A stretch of 64,000 nucleotides of DNA from Maylandia zebra (taxonomy: Eukaryota > Chordata > Actinopteri > Cichliformes > Cichlidae), in assembly GCF_041146795.1 (NCBI RefSeq), contig NC_135184.1, positions 7,678,467 to 7,742,466 of the forward strand, read 5' to 3'. Below are positions 11,215 through 24,005 of the stretch, piece after piece (the stretch's first letter is position 1; each line of letters starts with the position of its first letter). Made by a program: the position numbers and the translations under genes. The notes beneath the pieces were generated by a model. That model had not been told where the DNA came from. It made no database searches and saw nothing but the letters and a program-made list of their open reading frames with translations.

Positions 11215-11382
11215 CTTAGTGCTTTTTATCTAACATTCCTGCACTGATAGACGAATCAGAGAGCAACTTGTTGCTCAGTATCTTGCTCAAGGATACTTTG
11301 ACGTGCAGACTGTAGCAGCCAGGGGTTGAACCACCAACCTTTCAGTTAGTGAACGACCTACTCTACCTCATGAGCTACATAC
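11215..11382 (-). mobile_element. Degraded tRNA-type SINE, antisense
   Basis: It starts GTGCTTTTTATCTAACATTC, contains CAGTATCTTGCTCAAGGATAC, and ends with a reversed B-box (GGGGTTGAACCACCAACC) and reversed A-box (CTCTACCTCATGAGCTAC). It is the clearer copy of the family seen at 9.2-9.4 kb. Confidence 0.6.
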
Positions 11383-11907
11383 TGATATGTTACCCTTCTA
11401 AGATAAGATGAGCTAAGATAGGCTTATTAGTCCCACAGTTGAGAAATTAACATTATTACTGCAGCAGAGTGGTCAGAGCAGGAATAAATAGAAGCAACCT
11501 GTGAGATGGTAAAGTCTAAAGTGGTCCCAGTGGTAACAGGAAAATTAGAGATGTCTGTCCAGAAAAGTACAGTGCTAGGAACTATTTAAAAGGTGGGTGG
11601 TCTGAACACCTGCATCTGCATCTTAAAATGTCCTACGGCAAAATGCCGAAGCATCCATTTGGGTTTGCGTGAGCTCTGAAAATGTGTCTGTGGATGCAGC
11701 TTGCAGTCGAAGCAGGGGTTATGCTGAAAGAGTCAGTAAACTGATGCTACTGCTTGATGTGCTTTGAGTTTTAGGTGAGAGTACAATGGTGGTACATGAA
11801 TTTCAGTCCATTTACAATGAACTAAACTAGCAGAGGGGAAAACACTGATCTTATGAACTGGATGGTGTGGTTAGTTACATTGGTGAGTAAGGAAAATAGC
11901 AAATATC

Positions 11908-12110
11908 TGGGCAGCACAGTGGTGCCTCAGTTGCTTCGCATCAAGAAGGTTCTTGGGTTAACCGGATCCAAAGACCTGATTGTCAGCTTGTTGGGGACTC
12001 TTAAGTGGCTGTTGGTGTGAGGGTAAACTGTCATCTGTCTCTCTGTGTTAGAAAAAGGCGAAGACGTCCCCAAAGGAAGAATTCGTTTTCATGCATTGAA
12101 TGCATGAAAT
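11908..12110 (+). mobile_element. SINE-like fragment
   Basis: GGGCAGCACAGTGGTGCCTC followed by TTGCTTCGCATCAAGAAGGT and TTCTTGGGTTAACCGG matches the head of a widespread fish 'GGGCAGCACAGTGGTG' SINE-like repeat, with a decayed B box. The 3' limit is uncertain. Confidence 0.5.
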
Positions 12111-14147
12111 ACTTTGAAGTGAACACTGAATACAGTGGGACCTCATCTAAGTTAAAACCTAGTTTTATGCAACATAGTGCTGTGAAAGGGTAATTCCTCG
12201 ACCTGCAATGACTCTGCAACTGTAACTGTAATCAGACCACAGGAGCAACATGTATGTGTCAGCCTAATTATTTGGTTTTACAAAATAAATAAAAATGACT
12301 TACTGGTAGTCAAAAAGTGTGAAACCCCTTTCCAGTGGTTAAAATTCTTTAGTAAAACAGCTGCTTCCTAGTATGGAAAATGTTTCATTTTAAATTTTTT
12401 AAAACTCAAATGTCTAATTGTTTTTGTTTTGTTTTTTTAATTGATGGGCGTTTTTAATATGCCAACTGAGGCCTGTAGTACCCAAGATGGGTTTTCTTTG
12501 CAATTTCTGAGCATTGCAGTTCACAGTCTGACCTTGGAGTGGAAGTCCCCTTCAGTAAAGATTGCGACTTTGTGTTAATGCACGCCTGAACGCTCCACAC
12601 CAGGAAACTGCCAAAAATTCTGCTTTTACAGATATTCCTGATGATCAGCTAATCAGATGCATTTGATTAGCAGCACCTGGTTGGTATTTAGCCTCTAAAT
12701 TCCTATGGAAACAGTAAAGGTATTTTCATAGGACTGCATAGAGTCCTGTTAAATCTGCATCAAAGATTGTGCTGTGCTTCAGTGCCTATCTACCCATCCA
12801 AGAATTTATTATGCATGCTTGTTTATGTTATTTATCATTTATTACTAAATATCCTCAAAAGACAAGCTCAAGACCTTTCAGTTAAAATGTCAGAGGTTCT
12901 ATTCTTTATACTCTAATTACACTGTTTACAAAGGTTTACAAGCTACCCTTATGACCAATAAAGTGACTTTGACATTTGCAAAATCAGTGAGGTTCCACTT
13001 TAAAAGTAAAATGTGAGATGAAAGTGGCCTGTTATCTAACTGGTTTGCAGGTTCGTATGTAGCTGAAGTCATATTATAAAACTGCACTGGTTTGGGGCTT
13101 AAACCTATAAAAAGGAAATTGCCCACATATACATTCGGACAATTACTCATTTCTAATAACCTGCTTCACACTCTTTGGAAAATAACATAATTTCCTTCTC
13201 TTCACTAACTCTTAATGCATTTAGAGCCGCCTTAGGCTACACTCTCCATTCAGATTAAATTTCTGCTTCACGTATGTAATTTCCTCCCGTGCCTCTCCGC
13301 CTGTCTCACTCTCTGTCCATGTCACAGCAGCTCTTTCTCTTCCTCCTCCTCTGTCTGTCTTCCTGTTAGTCTCGGACAGTTTTTTCTCTGCAGGGCTTCT
13401 TCCTGTCACAACAGACATTTGTTTCCCCTCCACCAGATCTGACAGCAGCGCAGATCTGAGCAAACTATTTCTCCCTTCTTGTAAACATCCATTACTGACC
13501 ACTGAAGGAGAGAGGGGGGAGTGCGTGTCTGTGTGTGTGTGGGGGAGGGTGTGTAAGATGCCACAAGGTGTTTCTTTTAGTATGAAAAAACCTTGAGAAA
13601 GCTTTGACCTCAAATCCCCAACAATATGCCACATTTTCATGCTGCAGTTTGCTTCCATTACAAAACCTCCGGCCATTAGTTGTTTCCAACAGTGGTTCAC
13701 TTAAAAAGAAGACATTAGCAACGCGCGCGGTGGCAGCCTGTGAAGTAAGATGACAAATCTCTGAATGCAATACAGACTTCTTGGCTTCAGCCCAGTATGT
13801 CACGTAGGCTTTTAATGACTGAATATTGACATTATGAAATCCTCATCATTAAAGAAATTACATTTGAAGCTGCATTAATTGATTTATTGGCAAGAGGGGG
13901 AAGAAGAATGCCACAATCTGCTGAAAGAATCAATACAATCGTGTTATTGCTTGATGAAGCTATTATAGCCGACATGCTTGCAAACCAGTGCCTATTTACT
14001 ACAGATGTTCCTGGCAACTAATAGATTTAATACATTTAACAAGCAAAAAGAAAAACATGAAGACAGGAGTACAGGTGTAAGAAATACTAAGATAACTATA
14101 AATCAGCACTAAGCACTGAATATTTGAACATAATAATAATTGTCTAG
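12111..14147. other. No recognisable gene; simple repeats
   Basis: A GT-rich microsatellite lies near 13526-13552. Positions 13810-14040 are non-repetitive, AT-rich and look like possible conserved non-coding sequence. The minus-strand 159-codon ORF at 13221-13700 is low complexity and is not supported. Confidence 0.4.
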
Positions 14148-14399
14148 TGTAACAACCCTTATTGTGTTATAGGACACAGTGGGGGGGTTGCAGCCGTTAC
14201 ATGCTGCTCGTGTGTTCAGAGAGAGACCTCATCATTGTAACGGGCTGTATGTACGGACAAAGTAGACCCAAGGAATCTGGCTTGTATGGTCTTATGTTGC
14301 TAACAACGAATAAAGGTTTGTTGTTCGATTTAACTGACTGGCTTCGAGTTATCTGGCTGGACTTGCTAGCCGCTTTTTCCTCGCCAGACTGCCATTACA
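14148..14399 (+). repeat. Possible solo LTR
   Basis: The block begins TGTAACAACCC and ends GCCATTACA, which gives TG...CA and partly inverted ends. It contains a polyadenylation-type GAATAAAGG near 14307, as LTRs do. No matching target duplication was found, so the boundaries and class are provisional. Confidence 0.35.
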
Positions 14400-15849
14400 C
14401 AAGTCGACTAATTGCACACATTGAGCTGACGTGTATCACAATTATTTGATGTAATGTTTCTGATAATTGATGCTTTCCCTCGAAGCTCTGTTTGACTGCT
14501 GACTGCTAGCTGCACTGTTCTAGCAGAAGATGTTGAATTGAATTTGCAGGATGCACGATCAAAAATATTTAAGAGCTGCAGAGTTTGTTAAACCTCAGTT
14601 AATGCAGCTGCAAATAATGTCTTCCATGTTAAAGGACTGCATAGTGCCACATGTCCTCATTGTACCTGAATGGCAGTTGAATTTTTGCAGCAAGATGTTA
14701 AAATGCGTTGCCCGTTGGCACGCCCACATTAGAGATTATAGCAACGATGGTGTTTTCTTCACTCTAGTGTCAAGTGTTCACTCCTGTGGTCAAAAAAAGA
14801 CTGTAACTCTCGAACGAAGGAAACCATGTATAACTTTAAAGCAGTGAAATCCATCACATCCTGCTCAGTTTCATCAAACTTCTGACTTTCTTGTGACACT
14901 AATGCTCTGAGTGACAAAGAACAAATTAAAACACCTCATTTCCCCATCAGCACTTTCCCACAAAAGGTCAAGCAATCATTGAACAATTCAGCAATTTTAT
15001 GGCCAAGCTGTATCATTCCTCAGAGCTCTGAACTGTCCCAGCGCTCGCCCTCAAAATGTCACCAATCATCTGTTGATTCAGTATCGTGATGTTTGACCTG
15101 AACTACTATATGTGAACTGTGACTTTTCCTCTGGGCACAGATATTCTGCTGTAACGATCCACTGCAAACCTGCTCGCTCCGTCCTTCGGCTGTTTGAATT
15201 GTCTTCTGCGGGAGCTGAACTGCATTGAATTAAAGGAGATACTAATGACTCCGCTGAATTAAAGCAAAGCCGTTTGCTGCTTCAGTAGCTGCAGGTTCAA
15301 AGGGTTAATGGATTATTTCTTCTTTAGGGCCAAAAAGGCAAATAGCGTGAAGACATTTTAATCTGAGTAGAAGATATCTTGCTCCTCTTTTATCACTCTC
15401 TCTTCATGAGAAAGTAGAACCTTCAAACTTTTAAATCCCCTCAAAGGAGTAGCAGCAGAGATTCAGCAGGTCATTTTTATCACAGTAAGACTCTTTTATG
15501 TTGTACCAAGACTAATTAATAGCTTAATATTTGCTGTTTTGTCATAGCACAATTAATTAGCTAATGCCCCCTGATCTAAATGAGGAAAGGAAAATATCAC
15601 TTTATATCAAGGTTCTGCTTTTCAGTAATGGATGAAAACTAAAATGAAAACTGACAGTTATGTTGACATTCATTAGAACTTTTATTCTGATTAAAATAAA
15701 TAGTGCTTACAATAATTAGTGGGTCTAGACAATTTATCAAATGTTATTTTCAATCAAAATTTCAGCTTTCAATGAATATGAAAACAAGATAATAAAAATA
15801 AAATGTCTGAGCTGCTTTCTGTTTTACAATGATGCTCTCTTTTTATGTT
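14400..15849. other. No gene; possible conserved non-coding DNA
   Basis: Positions 15500-15760 hold several TAATTA/ATTAAT homeodomain-type words (AGACTAATTAATAGC, ACAATTAATTAGC) in non-repetitive DNA. This is suggestive of an enhancer but unproven. Confidence 0.3.
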
Positions 15850-16175
15850 GTGTTATCCATCCATCCATCTAATACTAATATTTCCTACTGTTCATCCAGT
15901 CTCTGCTTGCAGTATTGTAAGCAGAGACAGCAAGACCTCTCTCCCAGACACCACCTCCAACTCATCTGTGGGGACAAAGATGTGTTCCCAAGCCAGCAAA
16001 GAGATTTCTCCATCATGTCCTGGGTCTTCTCTGGGGCCTTCACCTGCTAGATCAGGCCCTAAATCCTTCATCGATGAGATGCAGAGGCATCCTAGTCAGA
16101 TTCCCAAACCCCCTCAAATGGGTCCTTTTGACGTAAACGACTAATAACTCTGCCCTGAGCCTGACCTGAATGACC
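15850..16175 (-). mobile_element. LINE ORF2 C-terminal fragment, antisense
   Basis: On the minus strand, decayed frames give ISLLAWEHIF, PTDELE and GREVLLSLLTIL, in the order of the C-terminus of a widespread fish non-LTR ORF2 (a DYISRLAWERLG-like motif followed by REVWASLLRLL). The plus-strand ORF at 15845-16144 is only its antisense shadow. Confidence 0.6.
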
Positions 16176-16548
16176 ACGTGCCAAGCGAGACCTAGCACCA
16201 CTGGGAAAACCTTTACACTTAGGCATGAAGGTAAAATTCATGCTTCATTATTACTCGGATGTGAATTTTCTATTTTTGTATTACAAAGTCACACGTTGCT
16301 GTAATCACAACAGGATTTCAGCTACAATTTTGTCATTACTTGGGCTACAAAGGTACTTCAATTATCTGCACGACTGACAGATAACTGATAATTGACAAGG
16401 AAAGAAAAAATGTTTCTTTCTTCCTACGCGTTTGCACTGGAATCAGGGGATTTCAGCTTATGTGCAATGAGATGGAAAATGATGTAGTGTTTTACAACAT
16501 TAGAAGAATTGTCACATTATCATTACTTTTAATTTAATTCCATTAAAG
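16176..16548. other. No recognisable gene
   Basis: This is AT-rich unique-looking sequence. Confidence 0.4.
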
Positions 16549-16756
16549 CAGGGGTGGGGGACTCCTGGCCTCAAAAGCCGGTTTTAGGTTTTAGATATCA
16601 CCCTGGGGCAGCACACCTGAATCAAATGATTAGTTCATTAGCAGGCATCTAGAGAACTTCAAGACGTGTTGAGGAGTTCATTTAGCCATTTAAATCAGAT
16701 GTGTTGGATCAAGGTCACATCTAAAACCTGCAGGACACCGGCCCTTGAGCCCTGGA
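16549..16756 (+). mobile_element. hAT-type MITE, 3' end truncated
   Basis: It begins CAGGGGTGGGGG and is collinear over about 200 bp with the complete copy at 44718-44945 (shared words include TTTTAGATATCACCCTGGG and CATCTAGAGAACTTCAAGAC). The last bases of the right inverted repeat are missing (it stops at GAGCCCTGGAC). Confidence 0.8.
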
Positions 16757-19090
16757 CAAAGCTAGCGAAGAACTCAGAGTGATGTTAAAGTTGAATGTTA
16801 AAATAGTAGCAGGTAACGTGTAAACTACTTTTTTTTTTTACCTATTTGGTATACCCAAAGAGAAAGCTTAAAAGAATCAAAATATTAAAATCAGTTGGAA
16901 AGACATGATTTGAAAAGTAACATCTTCTAGTCTTTCACATCTTCTGAAAGTAAGTCCCATGTGACTAAAATGTCAACATGAATGAATATTGATGGATATA
17001 AATATTATATGAAGTGGACAGGCAACCAGCTTTGACACGGGACATTAGTCTTTTATAAATCTTTGCTAAGTCTTCTAATGCAGTGTAAGCATGAGTCTAC
17101 AGTTTGTTTTATTGCTTGGGAAAAAGTTTTAGCAAATTGAGGCTCAACAAAACTATAAAGTGATTCTCTGTGTTGGACATAAAAAAGAATCACAAAGATG
17201 ACCAACTTCCAACTTCATCTGAAACCAGCCAATCACAGGCTGCCACTGTAATGGTGTTGAGCGATGGATTGTGATCTGATGGTATTCAGCCCTTCCTACA
17301 ATCACAAGAGCCGGTCTGGCCTTGGTCACATCACATTGGCTGTCTAAGTGGGACTCTCTCCGCTCTTTGCAATTATCAACCATTTGACACAGTCTGAGCA
17401 TCTTGTGTGGAATATGAATGAGGAAGATAAAAATACAGAGCTCACAGTGAACCGGAGCCTCGTACCTGAAAGAATTATCAACGGCTCGACTCCCATCATT
17501 GTCCTCACCGAGCGTTTTCTAACACACAACAATTATCTCATTTGTGGCCACTTTGCTTTTGTCCATCTTCAGTCAGGTCATTTATTTCCTTTGAGAGGCG
17601 GATTCCTGCTGTAAATCCTAAATATCAGCCAGTGTTGCAGTTTTTTAGAAGATGTATGGCATAAAGCCCAGACTTACTATTGATGTGAAAAGCTTTTAGT
17701 GATGCCACTAATAAGAGCTTAATGATTTGTGTGTGTTTTGTGTGTATGTGCTGTGTCTCATGGGAGTCTGCTCCACTGATTAAAGGTCAGGTCCAGGCAG
17801 TTTTTCACCGCATCCTGTTTACTAACCTTTGACTAAAAGGGGGAAACAGGACTTTCAAATGTCCGCTTTTGACTTGACCGTCCTAAAATATGCTAATCCA
17901 AAAGACATGTGTGTAAATTAAATCCAGTTATACCCAGTTATGATATGTGACAGAAGAATTGCTTTTGAAGTAACCTAAGGGAAGCGTGTTAATCACAGAG
18001 GCTGTTTTAAGACAGATTGATGGACATTTAACTGGTTTTGCTGCTATTTTCAGACAATTTAAAGAACTGCTTTGTACTGTATACAGCTTGATCCACAACG
18101 TGTTGGGCAAAGGCACAGTCTTATAGTTTTATAATCTAACAAAGTAGATTTTAAACTAAACAATAAATATGTGATTGAAGTGCAGACTCTCAGCTTTAAT
18201 TCAAGGGACGCTACTACTATGAAAACTGTTTAGGAATTACAGCTATTTATATCCATAAAGGTGATATGGTGACATTCAGTCACAAATATTCAGGTGTTTA
18301 GTCAAACGTAACCACAACATAGGAGCATTTAAACTGGATCTCCACCTCAAAATTACCTGTTAATTTGTGTCATTTTTATGGTTCAAAGCAGCAGCGGTTC
18401 AAAAGCCTGGTTTACATATGAATGTTAGCAATTTATGATCCTGCATGACAGTGAAATCTCTTCCCAGCGAGGTTAATATGGCTCCATTCAGGATATCAAA
18501 GACCTCAAAAAGATGATGCAGAAATTCAGTGCTTTCAACCTGTCAGGTACAGAATTGGATTTCAGTGGAGGAGATTCAGGAAAGCAAAGCAACAGACCAC
18601 CGAGTACAACATCATAAGTGAAGAAGAGACGACAGTGAAAGGGAACTAAGATAAAAAACATGTTTGGATATTTTTCCAGCTTTCATGTGAAGTATTGGGC
18701 CGAGTGAAAGAGTGGCAGAGGGGGGAGGGGGGGATATCAGCTGTCTGTGGAAATAAAAGACACTGGGACACCATTATACACTCACACACACTGACTTTCT
18801 CTCATACTGGTCAAGGTCACTCTCAGTTATCTGATCTATGTGTTCTTTGATGAGCTTCTCTAGACTCCATGAGCAAGGCAGTCAAGACAGTGTTATGGGT
18901 TTTATGGTTTTTACTGGTTCAAAACAGACCTTCAGGCACTAACTAAGCAAGGGTACGCTGCACACAGGAACAGTATTAAGCCTGTTATTTGACGAAAACT
19001 GTGGATTTTTATTTATTTAACTGACAAAAACAACACCCAAATAATAAATTTGTCGTAAGCAATGCAGAACTGGCAAATCACCTTTTTCAC
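16757..19090. other. No recognisable gene
   Basis: A T-rich run lies at 16829-16840. Positions 17340-17610 are non-repetitive and GC-balanced and could be conserved non-coding sequence. No paired repeat ends were found. Confidence 0.35.
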
Positions 19091-19099
19091 TCACAATCT

Positions 19100-19412
19100 G
19101 TTAATAGACCTCTCTGCATTGAATCATACTTCTATTAATCTCTGTCTCTCTTCCACAGCATGTCTTTTTTTTCTGTGTCCCTCTCCTCACTCTCAACCAG
19201 TCGCGGCAGATGGCCCCGCCCCTCCCTGAGCCTGGTTCTGCCGGAGGTTTCTTCCTGTTAAAAGGAAGTTTTTCCTTCCCACTGTCGCCAAAGTGCTTGC
19301 TCATAGGGGGTCATATGATCATTGGGGTTTTCTCTGTTGTATTATTGTAGGAACTGCCTTACAATATAAAGTGCCTTGAGGCGACTGTATAAATAAAATA
19401 AATTGAATTAAA
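19100..19412 (+). mobile_element. L2-like LINE 3' UTR
   Basis: The block holds the widespread fish tail: GGCAGATGGCCCCGCCCCTC, CTGCCGGAGGTTTCTTCCTG, TGCTTGCTCATAGGGGGTC, CCTTACAATATAAAGTGCCTT. It ends in an ATTGAATTAAA tail. There is no ORF; it is the 3' end of a heavily 5'-truncated insertion. Classification as L2-type rests on recognising the tail. Confidence 0.7.
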
Positions 19413-19919
19413 TGACATTTAAAGTCTAATTGAATTGACACAACATTTTTTTCTTGGCAGTGGAGGCATGGAATGACGGTGAGTGAGCTGCCAGTTAGGT
19501 CTTCATGTGAGTGGTTTTCAGAGTGAAGGTAGATTTATAGGTGAACTAAGTTCCTAGAATGAGGCTGACTGACACACAAGTGGAATTTAGGGAACAAGAA
19601 GGGCGAGAAGTGAGCATAAAGGCCATTACACACCAAGCATGTTGTGAAAAAGTGACACAAAATTCAGATTTTTTTAGATGTAAAGACAGAAAGACTTGCG
19701 ATTTTTGCAGAAATTTCCCCCTTAAAAAATGAAGTCTTTAAAAGAGTAAAATAACATCAAGTGATAATGAACTGGTCCCGATGTGGAAGAAACAGAGATT
19801 CTAGGTTCATACAACAAGAGAAGACGGCAGCAGACAAAATTTCATGGTTTGATCTAAGAGTTGAAAATTTATCACAGGCACTTTCGTACATGTTTCAGGA
19901 TGTCAGTGGGTAAAATAGT
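19413..19919. other. No recognisable gene
   Basis: Only AT-rich sequence lies between the two LINE insertions. Confidence 0.4.
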
Positions 19920-20823
19920 GCTATATTCAACGCCAGTAAAACCAAGGAACTGGTGGTAGACTTCCGCAGGCACAAGCATTCTCCACTGCAACCACTGAAC
20001 ATCCAAGGTATGGACATTGAGGCTGTGGACAGCTACAGGTACCTTGGTGTTCATCTGAACAATAGACTGGACTGGACTCATAACTCAGACGCCCTCTACA
20101 GGAAAGGGCAGAGCAGGCTGTACCTGCTGCGGAGACTCAGGTCGTTTGGAGTGGAGGGCCCACTCCTGAAGACCTTCTATGACTCTGTTGTGGCTTCTGC
20201 TATCTTTTATGGCGTGGTCTGCTGGGGCGGCAGCATCTCTGCTGGGGACAGGAAGAGACTGAACAGGGTGATCCGAAGGGCCAGCTCTGTTCTAGGATGC
20301 CCTCTGGACCCAGTGGAGGTGGTGAGTGACAGGAGAACGGCGGCTAAGCTGTCATCCCTGTTGGACAACATCTCCCACCCCATGCAGCAGACTGTGACAG
20401 CACTGAGCAGCTCCTTCAGTGGGAGACTGCGGCACCCACGGTGTGGGACGGAGAGATTTCGCAGGTCTTTCCTCCCCACTGCTGTCAGACTCCATAATAA
20501 AGACTTTAACTGATCAAGCACACACATCCATACATATGCAATAATACTAAGTGCAATAATCCTTTCTGGCATCGTTGTATTTTTACTCAGTTGTATATAG
20601 TATTTGTATTTGTATTCTATTTTTATCTTATTGTATATTTATTTTATTGTATTCTACTGTATATAGTATTTTATTCTATTCTGTACAGCTGTGTACTGTA
20701 TTTATTCTTATTGTATTCTAATTTTTGCCTCATAACTTTTGCACTGTCCACTTCCTGCTGTGACAAAACAAATTTCCCACGTGTGGGACTAATAAAGGTT
20801 ATCTTATCTTATCTTATCTTATA
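19920..20823 (+). mobile_element. Rex1/L2-like LINE, 5'-truncated, with (TTATC)n tail
   Basis: The coding part (open from about 19923 to the stop at 20513) gives ASKTKELVVDFRR, YRYLGVHLNNRLDWT, QSRLYLLRRLRSFG and AIFYGVVCWGG, and ends RRSFLPTAVRLHN. This is the C-terminal third of the same kind of reverse transcriptase seen antisense at 1-795. The 3' UTR ends in TTATCTTATCTTATCTTAT (20799-20822), the short-repeat tail made by this LINE group. The frame is intact over ~590 bp, so the insertion is fairly young, but the catalytic region is absent. Confidence 0.85.
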
Positions 20824-21779
20824 TTACTGTATAGACAGAGAGTGAGAGTGGAGAGCATATAAACACAGTGCTGCAGCTGAGGGCAGTAGAAAAGTGACCC
20901 TGTTAAAGAGAGTCAACACATAAAATCCTTGCAAATATTTTGTGGGTTTTTCAAACTCATCCCTTCTTATCGCGACTGTTCACGCTGACTGCCAAATTTC
21001 ACTGGATGATATTGTGACAGATATTTTTTCAAACCAACCAAATAAACAGATCTGGCCAATCAGGTCCCTGCATTTGGGTACAACTGAATTTTTTGCTAAA
21101 AAATTGTACTGAACACACAATGATATACAAATAGTAAAATAATAGTATTTTACCTCAGACACACAGTAAGATGCTGCTCAGGTTCAGTCGGCTAGGATCC
21201 GGAAAATTTGTAATTTTTGCAATACCCTTGGTGTGCAATGTCCTTTAGGATGCTCTTTAGTTTTCGTTCCCTTGTTTTCCACTGAGTTATCAGTTCTTTT
21301 ACTAGTTAGCTAAAAATATACAAATTCAACTCAATAGCAACAACCAACCCACTGATGTCATATCCTGTACTGGAACAGGATGTCATTATACAGGCTCTAA
21401 AAACATGTACTTCAAACACTTGTACAGCTTCAATACAGCTTCACAGACAGCGTAAAGTTAACTGTGGACGTTCTTAGAGTAGGACTCCATGGTGTAAATT
21501 AGCCTAATATTTCATGTCCACTTTAAGGATCTTGCAATGAGTCTGCACACTCAGAATCACATGCACACAAAGCAACGAGCGAGAAAGAGAGAAAGTGGTG
21601 GATGACACTAAAGGCAAGCAGAGACCATCCATCCATCACAACTGTCACCAGGCAACAGACGGGGCTCATCGTTGACAGATTTCCAATCTTTTATAGAGCC
21701 GACACGCACAGACATCTTAAAATCATTAATTATCTTTGAATAATTTGAATCATCTTCCTCCATTTAAAATTACATAATA
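20824..21779. other. No recognisable gene
   Basis: I see no domain or repeat boundaries. Confidence 0.4.
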
Positions 21780-21890
21780 TCACAGGATCTTTACCTTACA
21801 GTACAAATCACCTTGAGGCAGCTGTCGTTGTGATTTGGTGCTATATGAATAAAATGTAATTTAAGAAATTGAATTGAATTGAAGACTTTG
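21780..21890 (+). mobile_element. L2-like LINE 3' tail fragment
   Basis: It contains CCTTACAGTACAAATCACCTT, GTTGTGATTTGGTGCTATATG and a (GAATT)n end, as in the longer tail at 19.1-19.4 kb. Confidence 0.55.
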
Positions 21891-21898
21891 AATATCTC

Positions 21899-22402
21899 CT
21901 CACTCACAGTGCATAATATCAGAGATTCAGAGAATCTAGAGAAATCTCGGCACAACAGACAAGACTGAGTATCAGTGTGGGATGTCTGTGATCTTCAGGC
22001 CCTCAGGCAGCACTGCATTAAACACAGATATGATTCTGTCCTGGAAATCACCGTGAGCTCATTTAATAGTGAGGCAAAGAGAAAAACTGTTCTTGAAATT
22101 TTTTTAGGAAAATGTGGACACCACATCCTAAGGACAGAGGAGGAGCGGGACCATCCGGCCATATCAGCACTCATTTTAAACGCCTCCATTCCCAGATGTT
22201 TGTGGACTGTCAAGAAGAGGGGATGCTACCCAGTGCTTAACAGAATGCTGCCCCAACTTTTGAGCTGCTTTCTATGACCCTAGCCCATCAAATTCTAAAT
22301 TAACCAATATTTTAAATAAAAGTATTATATTTTAAGAAAAATACTGTAAATGTACCTCTTACATTTTACACAGCGTCCTGACCTTTTTGGAACCTGTATG
22401 TA
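21899..22402 (+). mobile_element. Tc1/mariner-type transposon, internally deleted
   Basis: This is a patchwork of words from the fish CAACCCC-ended Tc1-like family: AGATTCAGAGAATCTAGAG (helix-turn-helix part), GCAGCACTGCATTAAACACA, AAACTGTTCTTGAAATT, GGACACCACATCCTAAGGAC, AAGAAGAGGGGATGCTAC, and a 3' end like ...TTTTTGGAACCTGTATGTA. Large pieces of the catalytic domain are gone. A fuller copy of the same family lies at 58.6-59.9 kb. Confidence 0.7.
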
Positions 22403-23207
22403 ATGATTGTATGGTAATGTTATTTTTATTTTTTACTTCAGCTGCATCCATTAATCTCCATTTCATCAGCAAGCTGTGACAAAGCTCTCACATTAGAAGC
22501 AGACTCCCCCATCAACACTCCAAACATGAGTCCCCCCCCCACACACACACACAGACACATTTTATATGGTCGCTTACAAAAACTAGGAGATGTGGACTTG
22601 TTCCCAGTGGTATGTGAGATTATTTCCTTCTATCTCTTCATCCTCCTTCCCCTGAGTGGCTGCCGGAGTCCTTCGAAGGCAGTTTAACATTCAGTTCCTG
22701 TCCTTGGAGAAAGAAGAGCCTCTGTGCTCGTCCAATCAAAGATCTTCAAGCGCGGCTCTGATTACATTTTATAAACAAAAATCTTCAGTTTGACTCACAG
22801 AGGAGATGCTTTGAGTAACGGGTGGAGAGTCTTTTATAAAGACTCTGATTGGGAAGATGTTCTCTTCATCATCATCTCCTTCTTCTTTTCTAGCACACAC
22901 TCACACATACAGTGCACATAAGTAAATCCCCACATCCACATCCATTTATTATGGAGAAATGGAAAGTGACAGCCTGAGACTGTGAAATATGCCTGATAAT
23001 GTTAACTATGATAAAGTAATAAAAGTATAGCTGTGCACACTTGTTTCCTTTAATAACTTGATGTACTTGATTAATCTAAGTACAGAAAACTTCTGGGCGG
23101 GTAAGCACAAAGACTCCGAGGCTGTTTTAACAAGAACACTTCAATTTAGTAGCTTTTTGATCATTTTGGGGTAGATTAGGATTATTGTGATGTGGATGGG
23201 ATGAGTT
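22403..23207. other. No recognisable gene; C/AC simple repeat
   Basis: A (C)n(AC)n tract occupies about 22532-22553. Otherwise I see nothing. Confidence 0.4.
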
Positions 23208-23212
23208 ATTGC

Positions 23213-23680
23213 TGTCACGTTTGCTGGTACTGGACTCAGAAGGCAGGACTGTACTGTGCAGGCAAACAAGTGCGTACATTTACAACACCAGTGATATTTA
23301 CATATATACAGTGAGACAGGGAGAAGAAGGCTTCCAAGGATACGTCCAGGGCTGGGACACATGCTCACACTCCACTTCATACAGTCCAAATCCAGATTTC
23401 ACACCGTCCACTCCAAAACCATGCTCATTCTCACTCAAGCTCAACCGGAAAGGGTCCAGGGAAGACAGGTTCAGGTCCAGGAAGGTCTACCAGAGAAACA
23501 CTCAGGTACACAGGGAGATCAATAAGAGCCTGAGCCAGGCTACACTAACAAGTACAACGCTCTAGCAAGGAACATCAATCCAACCAGCCCTTAAGTATGG
23601 TTGGTGTTCATCACCTGTGATGAGCTACAGGTGTGTGTACGTGTGTGTGAAGGCAGGCGCCGCCCTGTTGGATCATGACA
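23213..23680 (-). repeat. Solo LTR, 468 bp, exact 5-bp TSD
   Basis: Read on the minus strand it begins TGTCATGATCC and ends AACGTGACA, and contains a TATA-like ACTTAAGGG. Both sides carry the 5-bp duplication ATTGC (23208-23212 and 23681-23685). A single LTR with a target duplication means the internal part was lost by recombination between LTRs. It is probably Ty3/Gypsy-like. Confidence 0.85.
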
Positions 23681-23685
23681 ATTGC

Positions 23686-24005
23686 AGCTTTTCTTGATTG
23701 CTTTTCACGCAATTCTCACATAAGAAGTTTTACTTCCTTGTGGAGCAGTACTGGAATCATTGTGTTTGTCCCCATCTATTGTTTGTACTTAACTCTTAAG
23801 GATGTTTTGTAATTGTGCTGTCATTTTGTCAGGCAGAACTACAGAGCTCTCACTTACCTAATACTGTCTGGCATTACATTAATGCTTTCCTCCATGATTG
23901 CGTCAAGTTTGAAACAATTCCATCATATTTCATTGTTGTGTCTGTTCACTTTTGACCCTACAGCTTTTGCAGCAGTTTTTTTTAAAGGCGGTAAGGTTTT
24001 GAAAA
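23686..24005. other. No recognisable gene
   Basis: This is the spacer between two solo LTRs. Confidence 0.4.

Noticed and set aside
13221..13700. 159-codon minus-strand ORF
   Set aside because: Low-complexity, His/Thr/Ser-rich from a GT microsatellite; no domain, no splice context.
15845..16144. 99-codon plus-strand ORF
   Set aside because: Opposite strand of a decayed LINE C-terminus.
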